8,128 nucleotides of DNA. Source: JANNFX01 sp040080075. Lineage in GTDB: Bacteria > Pseudomonadota > Alphaproteobacteria > Rhizobiales > Hyphomicrobiaceae. The translations under genes and the position numbers were made by a program. Positions 1-5,976 of the stretch are shown here, in pieces (positions within the stretch are counted from its first letter, which is position 1; each line of letters starts with the position of its first letter). The notes under the pieces are model-generated. The model saw only the letters and a list, made by a program, of their open reading frames with translations. It had not been told where the DNA came from and ran no database searches. The stretch lies in assembly GCA_040080075.1 (NCBI GenBank), contig JBEBJD010000307.1, positions 1 to 8,128 of the forward strand. The letters are read 5' to 3'.

Positions 1-2
1 TA

Positions 3-68
3 GTTGACCAATGGTGCGGCAAGGCTGGTGTCAACTATGGCGCGATGAACGCCACACGAAGCCCATGA
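3..68 (+). CDS. possible C-terminal end of an upstream gene (partial)
   Basis: An open frame enters from the left edge and stops at TGA 66-68, giving 21 residues that include an Asp-Gln-Trp-Cys-Gly stretch and end in Arg-Ser-Pro. The strong inverted repeat at 73-149 begins five bases after the stop, where a 3' hairpin would be expected, and this favours a real gene end. The fragment is too short to assign a family, and an open frame this short could arise by chance; the opposite strand is also open over much of it. Confidence 0.35.
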   Translation, partial: VDQWCGKAGVNYGAMNATRSP

Positions 69-72
69 TATT

Positions 73-149
73 GCTAGTGGCCCTTATGTCGCGCCAAAAT
101 CGGAACGGGTTGGGGCCATGATGCGATTTTGGCGCGACGGGCCACTAGC
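73..149. repeat. long near-perfect inverted repeat (26 paired bases per arm)
   Basis: The left arm is 73-83 plus 88-102 and the right arm is 124-138 plus 139-149. The 15-base inner parts (GTCGCGCCAAAATCG and its complement) and the 11-base outer parts (GCTAGTGGCCC and its complement) pair perfectly. The only asymmetry is TTAT at 84-87, which bulges from the left arm. The loop is 103-123. In RNA this would be a very stable hairpin. There is no T-run after either arm, so it is not a classical intrinsic terminator. It could still stabilise or end the transcript of the gene stopping at 68, or be a small palindromic mobile unit. Confidence 0.85.
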
Positions 150-270
150 CTTATGGTGGTGAAGCCACAGCAAGCTCCGCCCGGACATTACCCCCTGAAT
201 TTCGTCTATTCTGGTCAGCCGGTCTCGACTAAGCTCCCCACCGATTAACTGGGGACGGGGGACTTGGACG

Positions 271-2067
271 ATGGCTGAAACGCGAAGCCGGGGCTGGGAC
301 AAAATCGGCAATGTGATCGACTATATTTTTGGCCGCAACACGTTGATCGGTATTGCTTCTCTCATGCTGCTGGTGATCTCAGGTTATGCCACCTGGCATG
401 GCATGCGCGACTTCATCATCGGTGCCTCCAGTTCCGCGGCCCAGCCAAGCGACGGCATGTCGATATCGAACGATGTGCTGGTTGTCGGTGTGGTGGTTGC
501 ACTCACCTTTCTTATGTGGCTCGCACTTCGCGAAACATTTGGCCGCAACCGCAGAGTTGGCGACCGCATCATCACCTTCGCGCTCTATGCGTTCCTCGCC
601 GTATGGTCGATCGGATTCGGATATGGCTTCTGGTGGAGCCTCATCTCCGGCGAAGAAGCCACCCGCACAGGTCTATCGGGTCTTCAAGAGGATGCCCGCG
701 ATGCCAGCGGCGTGGTGGCCGCTCGTCTTGATGCTGTGCGCGCGCAGTTGGATAGCGTCGTCAGTTGGTCGGATGGCCAAATGACACGCGAAGAATCGAG
801 CGGCGGCAGTTGCGGCAAACCGTCGGGAGCGGGCCGCGGGCCGCTTTACAATGCGCGCCGCAGCGTGCGCGATTCAATCACCACACTGCGCGATGGCATG
901 ACCCGGTCATGGTTAGAGCCCGTGCAGGCAGATGTTGAGCAACTGAAGCAGAGCGCCGCGCTATTGCAGGGCGGCACCGTTGAGGAGCGCCAGAAAGCAT
1001 TCGAAGGCAAAGCCTCGGAAATTCGTGGCAAGGCCCGCAACATCGCCGCGCGCTCCAACGAACTTGGCAAGTCGACGGCGGCCGAAATGCGTGCACTTGC
1101 TGCCGCGGTTAGCGTGGCACCCGAAAAGGCCGGATTTTCCTGCTATGATCCGACATTGGCCCAGCGCCTAACGCAGGCCGCCGATCAGGCCGAGCAACCC
1201 GCAGAGCTGAAATTGCGCGAGGCCGTTTTCAATGAAGGACCGGCCGGCGTCGCTAATGCCGTCAAGAACCTCTGGAAGAATATAGGCACCTATTCATCGA
1301 GTCTCATCAGCTATGCCACCGGCTCGTCGGCAGGCGGGCACACCGAGGGTGGCGAACCCATCACGGGCCGCGATTTGATTGCGCTCATGGCTACCGTCGG
1401 CGTTGATCTTGGCCTACTCGTTCTGGCCATGCTCAACCCCCCGCCCGCCGAACGCCGCAGGATGGAAGGCGCTGAAAAACGCCAGGTGCAGGATGCCATT
1501 CGTACCGTCATCAAGCGCACCGACGACAAGGCCGATATGGAATGGGTGCGCCGCCACTTCGTCCATCACAACAAGGCGTCGTATCTCGTTATCCCAAACC
1601 TCTACAGCGCCAACAGTGGCGATCCCAAAGAACAGCAGCGCGCCCTTGCCATGAACCAGCTTGCGGGTGTGCTGACCGATCTCGATCTCGTTCGCTGGCC
1701 CGAGAAGGGCCGCTGGTGGCGGCTTGAAAAGGATGAATTGACGAAGCTCAAGACCGAAGAAGATCAGGCGAGCGGTACCGACCTCACCGATATCCGTAAG
1801 AAATGGATCGAAACAAAAAAAGCCAGCAACAAAGACCTGGTGCTAAGCGAAGACGACAAGAAATTTTCCGAACACCAGCCCCTGCGCAACCACGGTCTGT
1901 TTTCAAAGGCCGAACGCGCATTGACGCTGGCCGGGTGGAGTGTGGATGCGCGCCGTGACATCGAAATTTTTCGCGTCGTCGATATCGACGGGTTGACGCC
2001 TCTGCTGGAGGTGCTGAACACTGACGGACAGCCGGAAGAGGATGGTGCCAAGACTGCACCCGCTTAA
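271..2067 (+). CDS. inner-membrane protein with periplasmic helical domain, unknown family
   Basis: This 598-residue protein was not recognised. Predicted membrane helices lie at about residues 24-41, 69-87, 100-126 and 367-388. Basic residues before helix 1, between helices 2 and 3 (RNRRVGDR) and after helix 4 (ERRR) place the N-terminus, that loop and the C-terminal domain in the cytosol. Residues 127-366 would then be periplasmic. This part is rich in Ala, Glu, Gln, Lys and Arg, probably helical or coiled-coil, and carries two cysteines (181 in a GGSCGKP context, 291 in FSCYDP) that could form a disulfide. The cytosolic domain, about 389-598, is charged and contains RWPEKGRWWRLE near 475-486. 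The ATG at 271 follows a G-rich stretch (GGGGGAC, 256-262) at reasonable spacing. The gene stands alone on this strand, preceded by a palindrome and followed by a long non-coding region. A sensing, scaffolding or stress-envelope role is possible but not shown. Confidence 0.85.
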   Translation: MAETRSRGWDKIGNVIDYIFGRNTLIGIASLMLLVISGYATWHGMRDFIIGASSSAAQPSDGMSISNDVLVVGVVVALTFLMWLALRETFGRNRRVGDRIITFALYAFLAVWSIGFGYGFWWSLISGEEATRTGLSGLQEDARDASGVVAARLDAVRAQLDSVVSWSDGQMTREESSGGSCGKPSGAGRGPLYNARRSVRDSITTLRDGMTRSWLEPVQADVEQLKQSAALLQGGTVEERQKAFEGKASEIRGKARNIAARSNELGKSTAAEMRALAAAVSVAPEKAGFSCYDPTLAQRLTQAADQAEQPAELKLREAVFNEGPAGVANAVKNLWKNIGTYSSSLISYATGSSAGGHTEGGEPITGRDLIALMATVGVDLGLLVLAMLNPPPAERRRMEGAEKRQVQDAIRTVIKRTDDKADMEWVRRHFVHHNKASYLVIPNLYSANSGDPKEQQRALAMNQLAGVLTDLDLVRWPEKGRWWRLEKDELTKLKTEEDQASGTDLTDIRKKWIETKKASNKDLVLSEDDKKFSEHQPLRNHGLFSKAERALTLAGWSVDARRDIEIFRVVDIDGLTPLLEVLNTDGQPEEDGAKTAPA

Positions 2068-2483
2068 ATCGGGTTGCCCCAGCCTAACATGACCGCACCG
2101 CTGGAGATGCGCATCAGTGGCGGCTTGCGCCCTGACTGACGTTCTCGATGTGCTCACATCGCAAACAATTAAGTTGGAGTTGGGAGCACAGACTTATCCC
2201 CGGTCCCTTTTTCCGGCGGCATACTGCTTTCATCCCGCCGCAACTTGATCAGGCGCCAAACCTTAGCTGGGGCAACGCGAACGGTGGGAGCATGACGGAT
2301 ACGCCAGGGGAGTTCAGCGCGCCCTGGGGAACATTGGCCACAAGGCTCTAGCGTTCGCGCATGGGTGTTGAGGTCATGGCTGCCGGCAGGGCAAAAGAAA
2401 TCCTGTTCAACTCCCGAAAACGATGCGCGGGAGGATGGTGGGGTCGCGATCCGCAAAGGGGGCCCACCCCCGTGTCATGCGAT

Positions 2484-2536
2484 GGGGCAATCAAGCCGCA
2501 TCACCTTATACGAATACGACGAGGCTCGATTGCCCC
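2484..2536 (-). repeat. 14-bp inverted repeat, better paired on the minus-strand RNA
   Basis: GGGGCAATCAAGCC (2484-2497) faces GGCTCGATTGCCCC (2523-2536) across a 25-base spacer. The one imperfect position is an A-C mismatch in plus-strand RNA but a G-U pair in minus-strand RNA, so the minus-strand transcript folds fully. That strand lies downstream of ssb, about 210 bases past its stop codon. Confidence 0.65.
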
Positions 2537-2577
2537 GTTCTTGGTGGCTGTGCGCAGGGCGACTCCCCTTACGGAGA

Positions 2578-2619
2578 GCCGGCCGGGACGCGTGCGCACA
2601 TTCGTGCGCGGCGGCCGGC
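2578..2619. repeat. GC-rich double-stem hairpin
   Basis: The outer stem GCCGGCC/GGCCGGC (2578-2584 with 2613-2619) pairs perfectly, and so does the inner stem GCGCAC/GTGCGC (2594-2599 with 2604-2609), which closes a four-base ATTC loop. The two stems are separated by an asymmetric internal loop (9 and 3 bases). This would be very stable in RNA from either strand. Confidence 0.65.
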
Positions 2620-2689
2620 GCGCACAAGCAATAGTCAGCGGGCCGGTGCTCGCGATAGATTGGAGTGAGCTGCACAAGCCGCCGCAAAC

Positions 2690-2730
2690 GCGCGTCCCAG
2701 CCGGCTCCGCGACGCAGAGTCGGGACGCGC
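2690..2730 (-). terminator. possible ssb 3' stem-loop
   Basis: GCGCGTCCC (2690-2698) pairs perfectly with GGGACGCGC (2722-2730) across a 23-base loop. On the minus strand this starts 17 bases after the ssb stop codon. No U-run follows, so it would be a poor intrinsic terminator; it could act with Rho or protect the 3' end. Confidence 0.4.
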
Positions 2731-2747
2731 ACAGCAAGACTCAACTT

Positions 2748-3284
2748 TCAGAACGGAATCTCGTCATCGAGCTGCTTGTCGAAGCCACCCTTGGAACTGC
2801 CGCCACTTTTGGCCGGGCGCTTGCTATCGCTATAGCCGCCGCCTGAGCCACCACCAAAGCCGCTGTCAGGCGTGCTATAATCAGACTGGCCGGCTTCCTG
2901 CATGGCCCCGGCCGATGATCCCCGGCCGCCACCAGCTCCGTCGAGCATGGTCAACGAGCCGTTGAAGCCCTGCAGCACAACTTCGGTTGAATACTTCTCA
3001 ACGCCGCTCTGATCGGTCCACTTACGGGTCTGCAACTGGCCTTCAACATAGAGCTTGGCGCCCTTTTTGACGTATTGTTCGACGACCTTGCACAAATTCT
3101 CGTTGAAGATAACCACGCGGTGCCATTCGGTCTTTTCCTTGCGCTCGCCGGTGTTTTTATCGCGCCAGCTCTCTGTCGTCGCCAAGCTCAGGTTGGCAAT
3201 CGGGCGGCCGTCTTGCGTGCGCCGGATCTCCGGGTCCTTGCCGACGTTACCAACGAGGATGACTTTGTTGACTGAACCAGCCAT
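2748..3284 (-). CDS. ssb: single-stranded DNA-binding protein SSB
   Basis: This is the 178-residue homotetrameric SSB, which coats single-stranded DNA during replication, recombination and repair. The N-terminal OB fold covers about residues 5-112, opening with NKVILVGNVGKDPEIR. Trp40, Trp54, Phe60 and Trp89 sit where the E. coli protein has its DNA-stacking aromatics (Trp40, Trp54, Phe60, Trp88). A flexible Gly/Ser-rich linker (about 116-168) follows. The acidic tip LDDEIPF is the conserved tail that docks SSB-interacting proteins. The length equals that of E. coli SSB. The ATG at 3284 is chosen because GGAG lies nine bases upstream and homology starts there; the frame stays open to 3416 but those 44 extra residues do not look like SSB. 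A LexA-type site lies 244 bases upstream, implying SOS induction. No uvrA is next to it. Confidence 0.98.
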   Translation of the reverse strand: MAGSVNKVILVGNVGKDPEIRRTQDGRPIANLSLATTESWRDKNTGERKEKTEWHRVVIFNENLCKVVEQYVKKGAKLYVEGQLQTRKWTDQSGVEKYSTEVVLQGFNGSLTMLDGAGGGRGSSAGAMQEAGQSDYSTPDSGFGGGSGGGYSDSKRPAKSGGSSKGGFDKQLDDEIPF

Positions 3285-3614
3285 AGGGAACCACTCCTTC
3301 AGAAAATCGGCTATTAAAGACCTGCGGCTGCGCGCACCTTCACCCGCCGGGCGGACAAGAGCGCGTCTGCATAACCTGCCCAGCGCCACACGCGCCGACT
3401 CAGGTTGTAACCACAAATTCCGGCGAGACCTTAACCCGTTGCGCCACCCTGAAAGCCGGGCTCATCGTGTTGTCCACCGCTTTCCAGAAATGCACCCGGC
3501 GGGTCAAATCACTTCCAAAAAACGCTTGTTCCCTTTATGTTCTAGTTCAACTCTATGGATAGAGCAAGAAAATTATGAGTTGGCTCCGCGGTTCGCTGGA
3601 CCGGGCAGAAAAAT
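3285..3614. other. intergenic region upstream of ssb
   Basis: This 330-base stretch separates ssb from the acetyltransferase gene. Its only recognisable element is the LexA-type box at 3528-3542. No clear -35/-10 pair for ssb could be picked with confidence, although TTGAAC on the minus strand (3550-3545) overlaps the LexA site. No uvrA start is present on the plus strand. Confidence 0.6.
3528..3542. promoter_or_regulatory. LexA (SOS) box, alphaproteobacterial type
   Basis: GTTC CCTTTAT GTTC matches the direct-repeat consensus GTTC-N7-GTTC known for LexA in Alphaproteobacteria. It lies in the ssb upstream region, and sites of this kind are usual between divergent uvrA and ssb in this class. 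Binding of LexA here would repress ssb until DNA damage. It is the only GTTC-N7-GTTC match I found in intergenic DNA of the window. Confidence 0.8.
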
Positions 3615-4160
3615 TCAGAGCCCTGCGTCAAGTATGCGCCCCAGAAAGACAAGTTCGCGCCCCTGCCAATCGAACAGGTTCCGCCTGGCAAAGCCATTGC
3701 GCTCGTAGAAGCCAACGTTGCGCATGGTGCGGCCGGTGACCACGTGCAGACCTTTACAGCCGGTCGCAACTGCGCCTTCGGCAAACGCCGTCACCAGCCT
3801 GCTGCCTACACCCTGTCCTCTTGCAACGGGCGCTAGGTTGACGTGAAGCTGCCCAGGAAAGCGGGCCGTCAACGCGGCCATGTTCTGGAAATAGCCGATA
3901 TCGGAAAAAAGTGGTGTGACCGCCGGATCGTCGAGACTTCCCAACAGATAACCCTGCAGTGAGCCCGCGTCATCAATGGCCAGATAGACCCACTCGCGAT
4001 AGACGCGCAAATATCGGCCAAGCCAGCGTTCGCGAAAGGCATCGCGGACTTCGCTTGAAGTAAATGACTTGGTTCCGCTTGCCTCAAAAAAAATGGCGTC
4101 GAAGATGTGGGGTGGGTATTGGGCGCGGCCCATATCCAACCATCTGACAATTCGCAGCAT
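3615..4160 (-). CDS. GNAT-family N-acetyltransferase
   Basis: This 181-residue protein would transfer an acetyl group from acetyl-CoA to an amine; the substrate is unknown. The acetyl-CoA pyrophosphate loop is ARGQGVGSRL at about residues 113-122, preceded by the beta-4 strand LHVNLAP (105-111). The motif B strand and helix lie at about 138-157 and end in GFYERNGF, the usual C-terminal GNAT signature. The N-terminal 100 residues, rich in aromatics, form the variable acceptor part. The ATG at 4160 has AAAGG upstream, at somewhat long spacing; an in-frame ATG at 4133 (residue 10) is an alternative. It lies 330 bases upstream of ssb on the same strand, with the ssb LexA site between them, so the two are probably separate units. 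This gene occupies the place where uvrA is often found. Confidence 0.9.
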   Translation of the reverse strand: MLRIVRWLDMGRAQYPPHIFDAIFFEASGTKSFTSSEVRDAFRERWLGRYLRVYREWVYLAIDDAGSLQGYLLGSLDDPAVTPLFSDIGYFQNMAALTARFPGQLHVNLAPVARGQGVGSRLVTAFAEGAVATGCKGLHVVTGRTMRNVGFYERNGFARRNLFDWQGRELVFLGRILDAGL

Positions 4161-4236
4161 GTCCCGCGCCTTTCATGTCGCCAAGCCCGGTCTATACGGC
4201 AATTTCGATGTGGATACGCAAGCGCCACACGAGAAT

Positions 4237-4269
4237 AGCGGGCACAACGCTAACTAAAGCGTGCCCGCT
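4237..4269. terminator. stem-loop between the two minus-strand genes
   Basis: AGCGGGC (4237-4243) pairs with GCCCGCT (4263-4269) and ACGCT (4247-4251) pairs with AGCGT (4258-4262). A three-base bulge (ACA) separates the stems and AACTAA forms the loop. It lies 30 bases past the stop codon of the His-rich gene on the minus strand, so it is a likely 3' end for that transcript. The sequence after it on that strand (ATTCTC) is only weakly T-rich. Confidence 0.5.
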
Positions 4270-4298
4270 CACTCAAGTTTCCAGCTTAGTCAGCGCCT

Positions 4299-4538
4299 TC
4301 AGATGTAGACGCGCACATATACGCGGCGATGATGGCGCCGGTGATAGCGATGATAGCGATAGTGGCGGTGATGGTGACGCCAGCGGCGATAATGGACGGC
4401 CGTTACATTTTCAGTTTTGACAACCGATGCCGCCAAACTTGCGCCCAAGGCTTCCGCCGGCGTCTGCTTGGCAGGCGCAAAGATCAGTGCGGCGGCCAAG
4501 ACGGCCAGTGTCAAAATTTTCTTGAAGACGTTTTTCAT
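4299..4538 (-). CDS. small secreted His/Arg/Tyr-rich protein
   Basis: This is a 79-residue protein of unknown function. Residues 1-30 look like a Sec signal peptide: a lysine-rich start (KNVFKK), a hydrophobic core (LTLAVLAAALIFA) and a likely cleavage site after AEA at 28-30. The mature C-terminal half (49-72) is almost entirely His, Arg and Tyr, with nine histidines and ten arginines in 24 residues, followed by VYVRVYI. Such tails are seen in small exported proteins of rhizobial relatives. Metal binding or an interaction with envelope polyanions is a guess from composition only. GAGGAG lies eight bases before the ATG at 4538. A candidate promoter is at 4634-4662. At the DNA level the tail is a degenerate CGCTATCAT-like repeat, suggesting growth by slippage. 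Confidence 0.75.
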   Translation of the reverse strand: MKNVFKKILTLAVLAAALIFAPAKQTPAEALGASLAASVVKTENVTAVHYRRWRHHHRHYRYHRYHRRHHRRVYVRVYI

Positions 4539-5106
4539 TCACACCACTCCTCATACGCCGGCCAACTCGCCACCAGAACATGACCCAGGGACCACGCTAT
4601 GGCGGGTTCCATGCCTGCTTCATCAGCATACCTTGCATAGGTTCTTAGACACTTAAGATCAAGCCTGAGCACCGGACCCGCAAGTCTTTCAGAATCCTAA
4701 AACGTGCGATTGCTTTAGATCAACAGTTGCCATCACTTCTCATGAAGTGCGGCGACGCGCTGTGGGTTTGCTGGGGTGGGCTGAGTTACAGCCTCAGTCT
4801 CGACGAATTGTATGGCATTGGCCGCTCGACCATAATTCCGGCTCCACGGCTTTACGGGACCATCCTGCGGGTCACGAATTTTACTTATGACCGTCGTGTC
4901 CTCGAACCATCGGCGGTGCTCAACCGGTCCTTGATGCATTGGACCGCCAGCAGGCACGCTTTGACGACTTCAGACAACTGCTAGCAGCCGTCAAATTCTG
5001 CTGCTAACATATTGATTGCACAAATTATTTAGTTCTGCTCAATGCCAAATCATCATATCTTGTGAGCCTATCTAATAGGAGACTCCCAATATCAGGAATT
5101 GCTGCC
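4539..5106. other. intergenic gap between divergent genes
   Basis: This 568-base stretch lies between the divergent His-rich gene and usg. It holds a possible promoter for the former (4634-4662), a 7-bp stem-loop (TAGCAGC 4982-4988 with GCTGCTA 5000-5006) and an AT-rich tract at about 5007-5060 that probably holds the usg promoter. An open minus-strand frame at 4733-4957 lacks a good start and ribosome site. The rest shows nothing I can name. Confidence 0.5.
4634..4662 (-). promoter_or_regulatory. possible sigma-70-type promoter of the His-rich gene
   Basis: Read on the minus strand: TTGATC (4662-4657), a 17-base spacer, then TATGCA (4639-4634). The -35 is a fair match and the -10 a partial one. 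It lies about 95 bases upstream of the start codon at 4538. Confidence 0.35.
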
Positions 5107-5376
5107 ATGGCTGACACTGACTTCACGCGGATGCTTGCGGGCTACAGTCTAACCACCGCTGAAATAATCTACCGGCTCCCCGATCATCCGGCCCTCCTGC
5201 AAAGCTATATCTGGCAGGACTATGATCAGCATCCGCGCTTTCCAAAGCTCAAGGCATTTCTAGATTTCTGGTCGAGGAGTTTGGAAGGCCAACTCTATAA
5301 GATCCGTGTTGCTCACACCGGCCTTATCAAGCCGGCTGAGATCAAACTCGTTGGCGCCGAACTGCTCTTACACTGA
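5107..5376 (+). CDS. usg: Usg-family protein
   Basis: This 89-residue protein belongs to the Usg-like family, named after an upstream gene of the Caulobacter trpFBA operon and widespread in Alphaproteobacteria. Its biochemical role is unknown. Recognisable stretches are LAGYSLTTAEIIYRLPDHP, LLQSYIWQDYD, PRFPKLKAFLDFW and IRVAHTGLIKPAEIK, in the expected order over nearly the whole length. It is short, soluble and has no signal peptide. The ATG at 5107 is preferred because AGGA lies nine bases upstream and the family starts there; a GTG at 5062 would add 15 unrelated residues. No trp gene is nearby, so here it is a stand-alone gene, convergent with the downstream acetyltransferase gene. Confidence 0.92.
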   Translation: MADTDFTRMLAGYSLTTAEIIYRLPDHPALLQSYIWQDYDQHPRFPKLKAFLDFWSRSLEGQLYKIRVAHTGLIKPAEIKLVGAELLLH

Positions 5377-5378
5377 GG

Positions 5379-5409
5379 CTTGAGTTGTCCTCGGACCGGA
5401 TGGTTCAAG
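5379..5409 (+). terminator. possible stem-loop between convergent genes
   Basis: On the plus strand CUUGAGUUGUCC (5379-5390) can pair with GGAUGGUUCAAG (5398-5409) over 12 positions around a seven-base loop; four central pairs are G-U. It starts two bases after the usg stop and ends five bases before the stop codon of the opposing gene. On the minus strand the four wobble positions become mismatches, so it would serve usg only. No U-run follows. Confidence 0.35.
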
Positions 5410-5414
5410 CACCA

Positions 5415-5855
5415 TCAACGCTGGTACTGTACGAATGGTGTCAGTACCCCTGCCCGATCATAAAGGCGGCGAGCCGTCACATTCGTTTCTTGTGTCGCCC
5501 AATACGTGCGGCTGGCGCCACGTTCATCTGCAAGAGCAAAAGTGGCCTCGATCAATGCACGGCCAGCACCTTGGCCACGCACACTTGGATCGGTGTAAAG
5601 GTCCTCCAGATAGCAATACCAAGTTTCCGACCACGTCGAGCGGTGGAAGACGACATTTGCCAGCCCGGCGACAGTTCCGGATTGACCCGTTGCAACCAGC
5701 CCAACCATTCCGCCAGCTCCCGTCAGCAAGCGGTGCCACGTGAGATCAATGACGCTTTGCGGGACGCATGCGTTGTAGAAGGCGATGTAGCCATCGAACA
5801 ATGTGCGCCAGCTTACTTCATCACCGGCTTCGAGGGGTCTCACGATGAATTGCAT
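5415..5855 (-). CDS. GNAT-family N-acetyltransferase
   Basis: This compact 146-residue acetyl-CoA-dependent acetyltransferase has an unknown acceptor. The beta-4 strand and acetyl-CoA loop read YLEDLYTDPSVRGQGAGRAL at about residues 82-101, with the Q/RxxGxG motif as RGQGAG (93-98). The C-terminal part, YWATQETNVTARRLYDRAG (118-136), carries the Asn and Tyr typical of GNAT members that acetylate small amines or aminoacyl compounds. The ATG at 5855 is chosen because AAGGAG lies five bases upstream; a TTG six codons earlier overlaps that site and is unlikely. It follows the helical protein gene at 5977-6489 on the same strand after 121 bases, so co-transcription is possible. It is not closely similar to the GNAT at 3615-4160 outside the cofactor motif. 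Confidence 0.92.
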   Translation of the reverse strand: MQFIVRPLEAGDEVSWRTLFDGYIAFYNACVPQSVIDLTWHRLLTGAGGMVGLVATGQSGTVAGLANVVFHRSTWSETWYCYLEDLYTDPSVRGQGAGRALIEATFALADERGASRTYWATQETNVTARRLYDRAGVLTPFVQYQR

Positions 5856-5976
5856 TCGCACTCCTTGGGCCAAGCCTCACGCAAGTGCCAGCATGGCAGC
5901 GCCGGCAATTTCAACATCAATTTTGCTGGCATTCCGGCAAGCGCCATAAGTTCATCGATCTTCGTCCGGTTGCCAT

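Larger units (their letters stand above)
2068..2747. other. 680-base non-coding stretch with several stem-loops
   Basis: No open frame here has a convincing start, ribosome site or protein-like composition. The right half, about 2400-2730, is dense in inverted repeats: 2411-2416 with 2428-2433 (CTCCCG), 2484-2497 with 2523-2536, 2578-2584 with 2613-2619, and 2690-2698 with 2722-2730. I could not match it to RNase P RNA, tmRNA or SRP RNA motifs. The left half, 2068-2400, shows nothing recognisable. Confidence 0.6.

Noticed and set aside
1..37. 8-bp inverted repeat TAGTTGAC / GTCAACTA at the left edge
   Set aside because: Short arms with a 21-base spacer inside a likely coding end; it could arise by chance and the context is cut off.
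2400..2540. Candidate 6S, RNase P or SRP RNA gene
   Set aside because: The stem-loops are suggestive, but none of the conserved sequence motifs of RNase P RNA, tmRNA or SRP RNA was found, and I could not match 6S RNA by eye.
2361..2846. 161-codon open frame on the plus strand overlapping the ssb 3' end
   Set aside because: It overlaps the conserved SSB tail antisense, has no ribosome site, and its Arg/Gly/Thr-rich composition is typical of GC-rich non-coding frames.
3055..3708. 217-codon open frame on the plus strand across ssb and its upstream region
   Set aside because: It is antisense to the OB fold of ssb and overlaps the acetyltransferase end. It does not resemble UvrA, which was the protein to look for here.
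4690..4722. CCTAAAACGTGCGATTGC-TTTAGATC motif, possibly another rhizobial intergenic repeat
   Set aside because: It gives a vague sense of a recurring motif but only a 5-bp stem (CTAAA/TTTAG). Not enough to call without a genome search.
4733..4957. 74-codon minus-strand frame in the gap before usg
   Set aside because: Starts at GTG with no ribosome site and shows no recognisable domain. A decayed gene is possible but cannot be supported.
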